In this document: positions 22,401 to 37,400 of the stretch, piece by piece
Layout: every line of letters begins with the position of its first letter
Numbering within the stretch: the first letter of the stretch is position 1
From: Trichoplax adhaerens
Lineage: Eukaryota > Placozoa > Uniplacotomia > Trichoplacea > Trichoplacidae
Reading direction: 5' to 3'
Assembly (NCBI RefSeq): GCF_000150275.1
Contig: NW_002060977.1
Span: 5,235 to 50,967 of the forward strand
Length of the DNA stretch: 45,733 nucleotides
Made by a program: the position numbers and the translations under genes
The notes under the pieces: model-generated
Seen by the model: only the letters and a program-made list of their open reading frames with translations
What the model was told of the DNA's origin: nothing
The model's database searches: none

Positions 22401-25400
22401 GTTAGAAGCTTAAGTATTAAATATAGCTAGCTTAGTAGCTGTAATCCTTTTGAAGAGGAGCGCTACAGTGCTCACACTAGAGCTTCACATGAAAGGTGTA
22501 AACTAGCCTGTATTTGAGATGCTAATACTGAAGTGTGTAGTAAGTAAGGTGCTAAGACTGTAAACGCGGAAAGGTATATAAGCGAATAGTTTAGTATAGT
22601 AAGTTAATTCTTTCTCGTTAGAGGTCCTCAGCTATTTGATTACGTTGTATCTTCGTAAAGGAGGTTTTGTTCAATAAATCTTAATTTACTAAAGTTTTTG
22701 AAGATTCTTGATCTATCAACCTCACAACAGATTTATATTCTTTAAATATCTTTCTCGTTCATATAAATCTTGTATATTTACTTCCGCACATAAATACATC
22801 CGATAAATTTCAACTTCATATTATCATGTTTTAGTTTATTGGCAGTAAACTGGATCCCCAAAATCAGCTCTTCGTTATTCAAAAATTTACATCAACTGGA
22901 ATATTTGTAAGCTAAATTCATTTCATTGCGTCGCAATCCATGTTATCATTACTGCTCATTTTATGCTAGATTATGATCATTTATTAATCAATGGAAAATA
23001 ATATATAGCAATGTCATCAAAATTTGATAACAAATTACTAGATAAATAGCTAAGTTTGAAATTAATATATAATCGACGATATAGCTAGCAATCATGCACT
23101 TTAGACTAGCAGACGCGATGTATTAGCCTAGTCTAGCTTCATAATGTCAGTTTCTGCTCATAGTAGGCTTGTTGTAACTCGGAATTTCTATCCGAGTCGC
23201 AACAAAATAGTTTCTTTGTCACTTCTTTCTATATAATCAACGTAGTATTCCCGCAGCACTTCTAGCGTTTAAGATTATGGAAATCTGTCTAAAATATGCC
23301 GGCTTGCATCAATACAAATGAATATACAGAGTTGAGCTATAAGTGTTTAGAGATAATAATCCTTAAACTATTACGAAATCACCAAACCAAGTATGATATA
23401 AAACAAAGGAAATACTGATAGGTGAAGACTGCATTTTTATCCAAAAAATAATTTAAAATACTCTATAGCGGAATATAAGTTAATTTGTATAATATCGCTT
23501 CTGTCAACCAGCCAAGATTACTTTCCTTTATTTTATACTTGTTATCGAATCTTAGATCATCGTATTTTTCGAATAAAATTGATAAAGTATTTAGAATCAT
23601 ATAAAATCATCTTAATATTTGATTAAGTAGTTTTTCATTATCATAATATTACAAGACAACTTTGCAATAAGACAAGTCAATTTATAAATAATTTTAAGAA
23701 TTTTCTTTATAATCCGGTACACTGCATTTATATGCTTTTCTATAATAATTTACTAGTCCCACTTAGACTATTACATTTGAAGCGTTCCAACAAATTAGAG
23801 GCTAATTTTACCTGTTACTTACTAATGAGGATAATAGTATTGACAAAGATATCTAATGACCAATACAAAATAGCCATATTATAATATGTCCTATTACGTG
23901 ATATTCCTGTAATAATCTACCATAAGTAAGTTACCAACGTGAAATGCAATGTCATGATACTGTGACCCATACCAATATTTTGAATTTGCAATTTTATGAC
24001 TATGAACATTTTGAAATATCTACTTTTTTCCTGCATTTGCAATTTTTGTTAACCTAATCCTAAGCCTAATAATATCGCATCTGTTTTGTTAGGGATATGT
24101 CGTCAAACAAACTTAAAATCATTGAAAAAGACGCTTTTAAAGGATTATGGTCAATACAGACAATGTAAGTGTAAAGATTTCCAACTAAGGATAATGGTGG
24201 ATAATTTTATGAAAAAGATTTCTAGAAATCTAATTTATAACAGAATTATACGAGAAAATTATTTAGTTAACATCCTGGATGGTATCTTTTCACACATGAC
24301 TACACTATCAGTGCTGTACGTTTGCCTGGATAAGTTTAAAAGAATTACTTTTGCAATCTAATTTCGCAACTCAAATATTGTTTGATTTATTCATCAAATA
24401 ATTAACAAGATATTAATTTCAATTATAATGCTTTCATCGTCAGAGATTTATCCCGTAATATGATTCGTGATATTGAAGCAAGAGCTTTCAAAAATTTAAC
24501 ACAACTATCAACGCTGTAAGTCAAGAACGCATATCTAATACAGCTATTCTGTATTAAAGATAAAGTTATAGATTTATAGACTAAAATCAATGAACCAATT
24601 ACTAGGTCGTTGCTGTTAATAAGATTAAATCTTATTTTTTAGACCTAAAAATTTCGCTATCGCATATGATTATTTAAGTAGTGCTAATAAGTAACTGTAT
24701 GAAATGGGATAAGCTTATTAGCAAGTTCATTATTTTGACCATTAATATTATTGAAATAGCAATCGAATTCATATTGTTACATCTAAAAATTGATCAAGAG
24801 CAAATAATTAAGTAAATTCAGTTCAAAATTCTTTCCTTAGGGATTTGTCTTTTAACGACATTGAAACACTTCTCAATGACACTTTTTCCGATTTATCTGA
24901 ACTGAACGATCTGTATGATTTCCGAATTTAATAGCTGTTTAACTATCGATAGAATCTTGTGCGCGAGGCAAAATTATAGTTGAGAAATATGTATGAAGCC
25001 CTAATTTGTCCTAATGACTTTATTTTAGGATTTTACGCAACGCCCGAGTTAAAACACTTAATCCTCGGACATTTGCAGGATTGTCAAAGCTAAGAAAATT
25101 GTAATAGTATTTCGTTATTTAATATCAAATTAAAAATTGAGCAATTTTTAACGAAAGTGTATCTCATTTCTAATAATATTTATTAAATGCTAATTAATAA
25201 TGCTAATTTTCCAGGGATTTCTCCGATAACAACATTAATAAGGTTCCTCATGGTCTTTTCGAATCACTGCAAAGCTTAGAGAATCTGTATGACTTTGTTT
25301 GATTTTTTATTTTATTGATAGAACTACAAATTAAAGTAATTCAATCTTAAATATCTTTCTATTACTATATCACAGAGATTTGACCAATACCAATTTTTCA

Positions 25401-28400
25401 ACAGCTCCCGGCGATATTCTCCTAAATGCAGCAAATCTACAAATATTGTAAGGATCTTTAAGTGTTTTTATGGCATACAAATTTTTGCAGATATTAAGGT
25501 TATGAAATATATATTTCTAAGGCTAACCAAGAATGAACTTTTATTTTTGATCATAAGTAGATTAAGTATTATCATTACTAACATCATGTCCTAGTTCTTT
25601 AATGGTTTCAATATATGTGTCTGTATTATTAACACGACTCTAGAAATGGTGGTGGTTGTAGCTTGAGTAGACCACTACCTAATTCACTTCGAAATATGAA
25701 AGATCTTATTAAACTGTAAGAATAACAGAAAGAATCATTGTGATGATCAATTTTAGCATAGCATAGTTATGATATCGCTCTAAATAAAATTATCTAACTG
25801 TAACTACCGCTGTAGCAGAACTGCTTGTATAATAATTACTTTACTAGATTCTTGTGCCTTACAGCAGCAAATTTACATCTGTTATAGCCCTAAGAAAATT
25901 TAACACCTATTTTAAGGCTTAGCAACGAGTATTTCTATGCTGTAACAACTCAACAACATCCTTTGTCCTAAATATAAAGCAATATACTTTTACATTGATT
26001 TTCAAGTTATTGCGAAAGAATGAAAAAAAACTTAAAACTAGTCTTCATAAGGAGCCAATTCATTCCAATTGTTGCAATCAGGATTTCCGTCAAATTTAGT
26101 TCACTTAACTAAATTATTTAACATATATTAAAACTTGCCTTATATCATAACAGTAGTCGATGGTATTCAATGAATGCGTTAATTTAAATTACAGGAATCT
26201 TTGCGTTAACGAATTGTCTTCTATCCAAAATGATTCTCTGCTTGGTTTAGAAAATTTGAAGGAATTGTAAGTAAACTAGCTCGTCGCGGTGCTTACTAAA
26301 AATCGCTTGCCTGGGTAGAATATAACGAATACTGTTAGATTTCATACTTTCTACTTTATATTTTATTTTAAGATGGTTATAATCACGTTTGGAGGTCCAA
26401 AAATTTCTTAAGATTAACACATGGACAAATAACATGATAAATCTATTTGTATTCGAGTTTCTAACGCTCGAGATATTCCTACATTTAAATTAGCACATTC
26501 GTGGAATAACATATAATCACTTTGTACGGAAGGCAATAATTGCATCTTAAATTAGAACATCCGGCCAGGAATTTGACTACCTAGTCAGGATATTTTCTAT
26601 AGATAAATTATTATAATCTAAATCTCATGCTTTTAATTTAGATCCTTAGAAACAAATAGCATCCATCACATTGCACCAGCTGCCTTTAATCATTTAGCAT
26701 CGTTGGAAATTTTGTAAGTTGTGGGATATCTACAAAGACTACTCCGCATCAAATCGCAGACTGCATTTCTCAATTATTATTTCCTTATAGATTACTGAAT
26801 GGCAATCTCTTAGAAATGGATGAACTTTACTCCATTCAATTTGATGGAAAGAATTTGTAAGTAAATAGTACAATCTATATTTCCGAGATATTGCGGTTGA
26901 ACAATCTCCTTTAAGTAGTATGTAAGAGAGCGATTATAACAGAGCAAATGAATCATAAAATCTGATAATCTATTCATAGCAGTTGAGCTTAATGATCAAA
27001 AGGTATGCTAGGGAAAATAATTGCTAATTAAGTGGACATTGGCTGAATAATTTCAAATTTTGGATAGCATTTGTAATATAGCTTTGATAATTCAGCAGAC
27101 TATATCAGTTTCGTGTTCGAAAGTAATATATAGCAAGAAAAGAAAAGTGTAGGATGTTATCGTCACAAAACAGCTTTGTAATAAAATAACGTAATGTACG
27201 ATCAATAAGTCAATTCCTTGAACAACGTATCAAGGAAAGATATCTGTACTACTAGGAACTTTTTTGCTCTTTTAGCGGACTATACAAAGACTTAGACGCC
27301 TCGTATTTTACGTTAAACACTTATTTTAAGAATTAAGTTTATTGCACGATATATTGCGTTTATTTGCTCTTCCTCTATACTTCAGGAATCATAGTTAGTA
27401 CGATTAGCTTTGAAATCATTTACTGAATTAGACATTAATTTTAGCTACTGCTCTCTAATGCAGATAGCAGTATTTGCGAACATAGACACCTGATGACTAA
27501 TACAGAATAGTCAGATTACGCTACGTCCTATCACGGGATATTTCTACAATAACTTACAATAAGTAAGTTACATTCACAATGATTCGAAATTAGAAGTTAA
27601 CTATATAAGGATAGGCTAACAAAATCATCCTAACATAGATATTTCTACTCCAATACACTATATACGACTGTCACAGTAATACAAAACATAATTCCAGAGA
27701 ACGATTTCATAAACAGTACTCAGACTAAGTTTATCATAAATAAGCAATTTCGATAATATTTTATTTACTAGATACCAATCAATTTGTAGATGTAACCTTT
27801 ATCTCATAATGATTGCTTACTAAAATTACTAATCAGAAGTCTATTCAACTCTAAAATAGGACATTAAGTAATAATAAATTTACTGAAATTAACTTCAAAC
27901 AATTTCCAAATATTAAAACTGCTTTCTTGTAAGTATTATTGCTTACAAGACATAATTGCTATTTTTGTCCAACTCTTTGCCGAAATGAGATAAAAAGTTT
28001 TTGTTATTTTAAATGGTTTTGTCAGTGTAAAGTTATGAATCTGAGCTCTTAGATAAGATTTTTAGTATATAAATCTTAAAATAAATAAAAATTTGAATGC
28101 TTTAATCGGACTCTTTGGCATTAATGATATTATCATATCCAAATAATTTAGAGATGGGCTATTTAGTTACTAAAAAACTTATAGATTCAGCAATAATAAT
28201 ATCAAAATATATATCTTCTTTTAAAACTAGGGATTTAAGTTGGAATTACATAACTCATGTCCGTAACTTTGTCTTTATGCCGTCGTTAAATAAACTGTAA
28301 GTAATTTACAACAGCTATCTAGAATTGATAAATTTTAAATTTGCCTAAGCAATTAATAAATGTTATTTATCATTTTAAGTTAAAGTAGTTATTTGTTGGA

Positions 28401-31400
28401 ATACTTAGTACAACAGCTCAATAACTAGGATAATCAAACTTAATTTTTATTATTATCAAATTTGTAAGGGATATATCTGCGAATCGATTAGATTCAAACT
28501 CAGTTTTGAATTTGGCAAATTTAACTGGTTTAGAAACAATGTAAGCATACTGTGACTCCTTCAATATAGGCATATACCATATCCTACTAAAACCATTATA
28601 TTCTGTTATGTTTCTCTATTTTCTGCGCTCTGGAAAATATTGCAGCCCGCTTCATGTATTGTATCATTTTTGTTTGATAGAGTTTTAAGCCAAAACCAGA
28701 TTAAAATCATATCGGATTCTTACTTTCATCATTTGGGAACTTTGTCAAGATTGACCACTATGTAGGTTAAAAGTTAATCGAACTGCAATCCGATTTAGGA
28801 TATAACTGTATTATATCCTACCTTACCATATAAATAATTAAACTATGAAATCAGAATTCCATAATGAAAATACTAATTGCTGTCTTGAGAAAAATGGTTG
28901 TATCTGTCTCAAGTTTGTATTACTCTGAGCCATAGTATACGATTGCCACAACCTCATTTGCAACTCAAGAAATCTTCTTTTACTACGTAAACTTTCCTAG
29001 CTCCACTACGAATATTGTATAATTACTATATATATATATACACTATCAGTTATCATACATTAGGCACTTCTACTCAAGTAACTTCGCTATGCTTAGTAGA
29101 TATTCCCTATTCGTATACCGAAGCAAAGTCTACAAGAACACAGTATAGGACATACGTAGAAAAGAATTAACTTATTTTTCTCTCTCTTTGCCTATTTACA
29201 ATATGCTTATGTACTTTCTAAAATTCACAAATAAATTATATTGACATATCTACAATGTCAATTATCACAATATATTTACACAAAGTATTCATTATCACTA
29301 AACTTTAATGCTAAATATCAATTATCACAATATCTTAACACGAAATATCCTATTTTTCTCGTCACAACTATGATATCGTCACAGAGACCAACAAGAATTT
29401 TAGAATCTTTTCCCTTTCATAAAATTTAAGTACAGTACCAGAAATATTAGTGAACCAGAATCACTAAAACTCTATGATTAGCAACTAAAACAATAGATCT
29501 GAAAATAAATAGAGTTTTAGATTGACTTAAGATGACATTACGAGCTCACGCCGATCATAAAGCTTTATAGACGGTAATTAGCATATCCATGTGTGGACGT
29601 ATTTAGTACGGAAATGTCATGAATAATCGCTCATTTTTTTGTATTGTAATTAACAACAACTAAAATTTCTTGTTAAGATCTGACACAACTATCTAAGTGG
29701 CATTAACTATCTAGAACTGCCCTCCTAGATAGACTTAAAAGAATAGTAGCTAGGTGTACAACTTACTTTAGGTTACGACTTTATTTTATCAGTACTTTCC
29801 AGCAATCTAAAACAAAGAGAAAAGCAATAGCAGCCAACTATAACTAGATTTTATACTTAGACTTAAAATAAGATAGCATAAAACAAGTGAACAACAGGCA
29901 TTTAATCAAAAAAGTTTAACGTAGACGTAGCATTAGAAGCATGACAGATTGTAACTTAGTCAAACCGTATTATTAACTTAAGTACTATAAGAAATTATGA
30001 TAAGTTAAAATACAGCTCTTAGTAAGAGCTAGGCAAGAATTTCTGCCTAACACGTATCTAATCTACTGCCATTTAATATTATTGACAGAATTCCTAGTAC
30101 ATCCACTTTATGATTCAATCGACATACATAAAGTATCTTAAATTATGGATATAACGGTAACCCGGCATTGTCCGACAGACGGTTATAACCGATCAATAGA
30201 ATACACGAATGGCACCGCACCAACTTACTACTGTAACTTACTGTCACAAAACAGCTTTGCAACAAGATAACGCAATATACGATCAATAAGTCAATTCCTT
30301 GAACCACGTATCAAGGAACGATATCTGCACTATCACAAACACTTTTGTTCTACTAGCAGACTACACAAAGACTTAAACGCCTCGTATTTTACGTTAAAAA
30401 CTAAGTTGGACAATTCTTCTTTATTTCACGATATACTGCATTTATATACTATTCCTCAATAGTTCATGAGTCATAGTTAATACAATTAACATTAGAATCA
30501 TTTACTGAACTAGATATTAATTTTAGCTACTGCTCCCTTAATGCAGACAACAGTATTTACGAACATAGACATGCAGTGACTAATACAGAATAGTCAGATT
30601 ACGATATGTCCTATCACGGAACATTTCCATGATAATTTACAGTCTACCATAAGTAAATTACAATCACAATGATTGGAACTGTAAGCAGATGATTTGCATT
30701 CCCTATTATAACTATTAATTTCAGTATGTGTATAAGTGTCACTGTCATAAAAAGTCAGTGCTATATTAAAATACAGTATATCCAAATTAGAAGTTAGCTA
30801 AATAAGGATAGTCTAACAGAATTATCCTAACATAGTTATTTCTGCTGTAATACAGTAAATAACACTGTAACACTTACAAAACAAATCTTTTTTGATTTAG
30901 CGTACAGTGTACACTCTTTTATAAAGCTAATATACGGTATATGTACTTACAATAAGTTGCTGAAACTGTAAATAATATGCTACATGATCAGTATAAAAGA
31001 ACTACTGTAACACAATCTTAATATTGGAAACGTAGTTCCGTAACAATATCACAGTATTTTTATCGATAAATATTGGACAAGTTTTCACTCAGCCTTACTA
31101 TGTGAATTTTAAGTACAGATCTACGATACCTTCGAAAAAAGGGCCTTAAATTAGCAATACTAAGATGAGTACAGAATGATCACTCTAAAGTTATATATAA
31201 TACGCTAAGGGTAATAAAATTAAAGTTATGGCATTAAAATCAGCTCAATATTTGATATATATTGTAGCCCACTTAAGCAGCTATTACTGATATTAACTGC
31301 CTTAATACGATACAGTGAATAAATTAAAACTAAATATATGCTATCATCTATTGAAATACTCATAAAAGTAAGGTAATGGTATTGATGATCTAAATGATTT

Positions 31401-34400
31401 ACTTCGCTAAGATTAGCATTATTTATTTGACATAAATTAGACAGCAAACTTATTATCTTTTTAATTGATTTATTCTAGATTTTTAGACCACAATTGGATG
31501 CAGCGTATTGCTAAAGGAGCTTTTAAACATCTTGGTTTGACTAATTTGTTAGTATCTAAATACAAATTAAATTGCATACAATAGAAATGCAATCTACTGG
31601 TTAAATACCAGAACCTATTCGCAATAAGACATTTATTAGCAAAATATAACGTCTACGTGAGGTTTCTTTGGCTTTTAAATATTTTTCAGGCATCTAAGTC
31701 ACAACAATCTAATTCACATTGATTTCTTAAGATCAACAAAACATCTGAAGAAACTGTAAGTAGTAGTCATAAATTTAAAAGCTATGTAGTCTAGATCTTC
31801 CATGACACTCTGAGTTTACCCGTAGCATTAATCATTCTAATCAAAATATGCTTACTAACCACGTATATGTTACGGAGCCATGCTCCGAAATATTAATTGC
31901 TATGTTAATTAAAATATCTCATTTAAATTATTGTTTGCTCCAGTAGCTTATTAGATATTAATATTTATTAATAAGCACTTGTTATTGCCACGGTATCAGA
32001 AAGTTAAATATTGTTGACGTGTCGGAGCTAACACGCTTAGTTAGTAAGCGTTAATTAATAACACCTTAAGTATAAGATCAATTACTTTGCAGAGCCTTGA
32101 GGCTCTAGTTGCTATATTAGGATATGCACACTGTAAGTTATCACAAAACAGCTTTGCAACAAGATAACGTATTGTACGATCATAAGTCAATTCCTTGAAC
32201 CACGTATCAAGGAACGATATCTGCACTATCACAAACACTTTTGTTCTACTAGCAGACTACACAAAGACTTAAACGCCTCGTATTTTACGTTAAACACTAA
32301 GTTTGAGAATCCACTTTATTACACGATATACTGCATTTGTATACTATTCCTCAATAGTTCATGAGTCATAGTTAATACAATTAACATTAGAATCATTTAC
32401 TGAACTAGATATTAATTTTAGCTACTGCTCCCTTAATGCGGACAACAGTATTTACGAACATAGACATGTAATGACTAATACAGAATAGTCAGATTACGAT
32501 ATGTCCTATCACGGAACATTTCCATGATAATTTACAGTCTACCATAAGTAAATCACAAACACAATGATTCGAACTGTAAGCAGATGATTTGCATTCCCTA
32601 TTATAACTATTAATTTCAGTATGTGTATAATTGTCACAGTCATAAAAAGTCAGTGCTATATTAAAACACTGTATATCCAAATTAGAAGTTAACTAAATAA
32701 GGTTAGTCTAACAGAATTATCCTAACATAGATATTTCTACTCTAATACATTATATAGCACTGTCACAACAGTGTAAGTTGCTATATTAAGAATATTCGCT
32801 AGTGTACTATCGGCGTTGGCCGAGACTATAAAAAAAGCCGAGCATTAGCTTAGCTTCTCAGTTCCAGTTAGTCATTTGCAGGATCTTTTGACTATTATTG
32901 CTAAGAATATTCTTACGTTTTTCTTTAGTAAATTTTACGACTAAGGTAAATAAAGTGAAGTATTTAAACCTGTTACTCATTAGTAGCTTATTTGTGTAGC
33001 TGAGAGTTAGTTCAACTACGATAGGTCCCTAAGTTAGTTGGGAGCACGAGTACTAGTGAATTTAGTGTTTAAGATCCAGTTTCTTGTTACAAAGGAGATT
33101 TGTAACAGTATAGCAATCTTTTAAAATCTCCTTTATTAAATTAGGACTAATGTATTTTATAAAAAATTTTTTTAACAATAATTAAGCTATTGATTTCTCC
33201 GCAATAATTTGATAACTTGCATTTAATTTCTTACGCTCGTATCTACTAGCTATTTAAATCATAATCGTATCGAAAAGCTTTCTAGAAAAAATATTATGAA
33301 GCTAAAGCATTTGGAAATCTTGTGAGTTTTATGTTAAGATCCAACAAGATATTATAAAATGCCAATAACGTCTCTAAGAGTCAATGCTTCTTATACTAGT
33401 TCAACTAATCTTATGCAATATTGGCTTATCCATCTTTTTATATTTGAATAAAATAGAGATTTATGTCGAAATAAAATTAATGAAGTTGAGGCAAATTTGT
33501 TTAGTAATCTTCATAAGCTAACACACCTGTAAGTATTTCTCAAATGGAATATTGATTTCAAATAAGTTACATTTTATCACACAACCCTATAAACACTACA
33601 GTATAGCTACATATTTTATGATGATACAATAGTTAATTTATGGAATAAATTTAAGAGTTGCGTTTTAATAAATGTCTTATTCATTTCCAGCAATTTATCT
33701 AGTAACCATCTGATGCAACTTCCAACAGGTATTTTCAGTGGCCTTGAAAAGTTGAATACTCTGTGAGTTATGCTTACTACTTTGAAATAGTTTCAATAAA
33801 CTAGTTGCTAATGATCTGACTTGGCTAGATCATAATGCCTTTATGTTTCAAAGCTGTAGCTTTATTTATTTGAATATCATTTGCTACAATTTCAATAATC
33901 AAGAATTAAAATCATAGCAATATTTTGGTTTTCATTTCTATTTAGAAAATTAGTAGGTTGTCAAATTGAAAATCTGACAAACCTATTCCCCACTTCTATA
34001 TCTGGATTAAAATATTTGTAAGACACTATGAATATGAAAAAGTGTATGGTGCAATATCTAGCCTTACTCTAATGGATAAATTTTATTTATGGTGGTATCG
34101 CAGATATTTGCAAGATAATATTATCGAACATATCAATATCGATACCTTTATCCACTTGAAAAAGCTAAGTGAATTGTGAGTATGATAAAGTGATGGTGTA
34201 GACAATCAATTGGAACATTATAAATTGACTAGCTTACAGCATGTCGAAGCTAAGAATATTTATTTATTTTTGAAAGAATTGTGAATATGATAGACAATGA
34301 TGTAGACGATAGATCAGATCATGAATTGCTTTAATTTATAGCATTTCGAAGCTTAGAATATTTATTTTTTTAAAGAATTTTGAGTATGATAAGTAACGGT

Positions 34401-37400
34401 ATACATAATAAATCTGAACATCATAATTTGCTCTGGCTTATAATATATCAAAGCTAAGAATACTTAATCTAATATACTTAGATATTTGGATAATAACCGA
34501 TTGATATCCAGTAGTGCTAAAATATTCACTCCACTTCGATGGCTAAAAGTATTGTATGTTTCAATTAGAGATATTGCTACTATTGGTAGTGATAATGATA
34601 TTTAACCTTTGTACCGTCATGTAATTTAGGTCCCTTAACAATAACGTCAAATTTGGTAATATCTCACTGAATTCTTTGAGGGATCTGAAAGCATTGATGC
34701 ATTTGTAAATATTAATTTCTTCTAAAATAGATATTTATGACTACGAATTTACTATAAATTTACTATATCTCAAGTAATATAAGCAGCATATCAAATTCAG
34801 AAATTTCACAAATTAGATATAGTTAACTTAATTGTACTCATAGGGTGAAAATATAAGATATTTTTAGAAGTTACAGGCAAGAGATGGTTTTGAATCTATG
34901 AAGTTCACTATAATATGGTAATAAATCTCCTGATAAATATCTACATAGGAAAATTTCAAATGTTGGAAAATTCACAACCGAAAGAGGAACTCATGGTATC
35001 TTTTCAAAGATAGAATCATTGTAAGTAGATTATGATTTCTTAATATGAAATCAAATATGAATTTATTTTTATTTATTTTGCCATTATTGTTGCCTGAAAA
35101 TTTAAGTTCACTGTTAAAAATCTTATCAAATCTTCCATCATTTCCACTAATTCAGGAAAGGCATTTAAATCGTTCAATGACTACAGCTCTTTTTAAATAT
35201 TTCGGCGACATTTCAAAAGCTCTTTTATAAATAAATATCGAAATAGCCCAAATATATTCAAATCAATGATTATTTCTGTAGAAGTAATTCCTAATATGTA
35301 ATCATTTAATATCTTTATTTAAAGATATGGGAATAGAAATACTGTCACGTTTCAATTACTGTAATTAATTTGCTACCTTTTATATTAAAAATGTGATTAT
35401 TTCTTAAGAGTTATGGATAAATTAGCGGATATATACTAAAGCATACTTTGTTTTATTTGCAACTTTTACCAACAATGTTAGGGACATAAGTTATAACAAT
35501 TTGACAAGTAATTCTGGTTCTATGAATTTATTTATTTCGAAAGAACTCAGATCAATGTAAGTATCATAACAACATCTAATAAATTTAATAAAATTTTATA
35601 TATTCTTTAAGTCAGATTATGTCGTTAAAATCTTGCGTATGTGAACCTTATTTACTATAATATAGTTTCTCTACACCTTGTTAAGAGGTCAGTTTGACGT
35701 AAATCAACAATTACTAGGAAATTTTGACGACAAATATTCTTTAATCACGATTGCTATTCTTGTTTATTTAAAAACTGATCAAAGATCATTAAGAAAATTT
35801 AATTATAATCTATGATGTAATCTATTTCTATTTCATCTACAATGGACAGCAATATATCCGGAAATCAGTTGACAAAATTTCCAGATGGAATTGAAATAAT
35901 GCTGCATAAGAAATTACACCACCTGTGAGTAGAGTTTTATCTTTATGATACTATTTAATATGTAGTTGCTATGCACATCTTATCTGCTATGTTAACTATA
36001 GCATTCCTTCCTTAGTAACACCACTTAGTGTCTTATTATTGCGAACTAGGAATACTACTAACCTGCATTGAGAGGTTAAGATTGCTCTTCAAATCCAAGT
36101 TACTGTAAATCGGAATAACAATCAGTTCATAGTCTTATATAGATATGATTAAGCATCGTGACGCCTTCAATCTTGCTAGAAAACCATAATCTACTTTATT
36201 GTCGGCGAAGCTACAGCTTGTTTAAATTTAGATACTTAAAAGTGACCTAACTGTACGAGTCACTTCGCCTTTTAGCAATTAACCAAATTAATGTGTTTGA
36301 GAGTTTTCATTTGTACAGTAAGGATTCAATTCAATCTAATCTTATTATATTTACTGTACTAGTATTAAACCAATCAATTCCTAATCAAAGTTTGAAATAC
36401 ATTAGATTACATTATTAAGATTAGGGTTTGAAGCCCGTAAGAATTTTGTTACCCCTCTTCAATATTGAAATTATCCAGGTGTTCGTGTATTGCACTTGGG
36501 TATGAAAGCCTAAGTTGTAATACCTAATTGAGATACTGCATTTTATCTAAGCTTAGAAGCTACACTTTCAATCTTGACATTGTTTGTGGTAATACATGCA
36601 ATCTAGTAAACTACTAGGTGGTTGCTATTTTAATCCATTTAATTCCAAATTAAGAATTGCTTAAATATCATTCATAAAGCACTACAGTTACACTTCAGTA
36701 GACCGTAAACATTACTGGCATAATAGCATATATCAAACGTAACTACGAAGCCGCGTAAATTTTAAGATTCGTTCAGTATTAATTAATTAAGTAATACTCT
36801 AGTAATAAGTACAGAAAATATAATTTCATGATGCTTATGATTCTATTCATTAATCGATATAGATTAATTTTTAATTTCTTGAAATAATAAAACAGTCGTG
36901 AGCTACCTTACCAAAGGCCTGGCTTGAACCTTCGCCGACATAATTTCCTTCTTTCTTCCAGTAATTTTTCTGATACAGGTATAAGTGTCAAAGAGATTGA
37001 GAACAACCTTAACGTGCAAATTTCAGATTGCCAAAACATGGATGAATCAGAAAGAATTCAAAATTCTTGTGATTTTACTTTGTAAGAAATGTAACTATAA
37101 TCTTAAAATTAAGCCTTTACATATATGAATCAATATGTTAGCGTTGGATTGACATCACCAATTGAAAGTAATAATAAATTCAGTGTGCAAATAAAATTAT
37201 TAAAGTAAAATACTTAAAATCATACGATAATATACTGTTCAGAAACTTAGCCATTGTAAATATATCCTCTTTTGCAGCGAATCTAATTACTTTAATGTGC
37301 TCATATTAGCGATTTCAGCAAGCTGAAATGGATAAAAATACCAAAAGTAATAAATCATTTCCGATTGCATCTGACCCATTTGTGAGTAATTATAACTATT

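Noticed and set aside
24093-24361. One 91-codon frame as a gene of its own
   Set aside because: It reads through two LRR exons (24093-24164 and 24244-24315); the phase-2 exon model explains it better.
30594-30785. Minus-strand 63-codon frame, repeated at 32489-32680
   Set aside because: Both lie inside near-identical LTR copies at the same offset; similarity comes from recent duplication of the LTR and no domain is recognisable.
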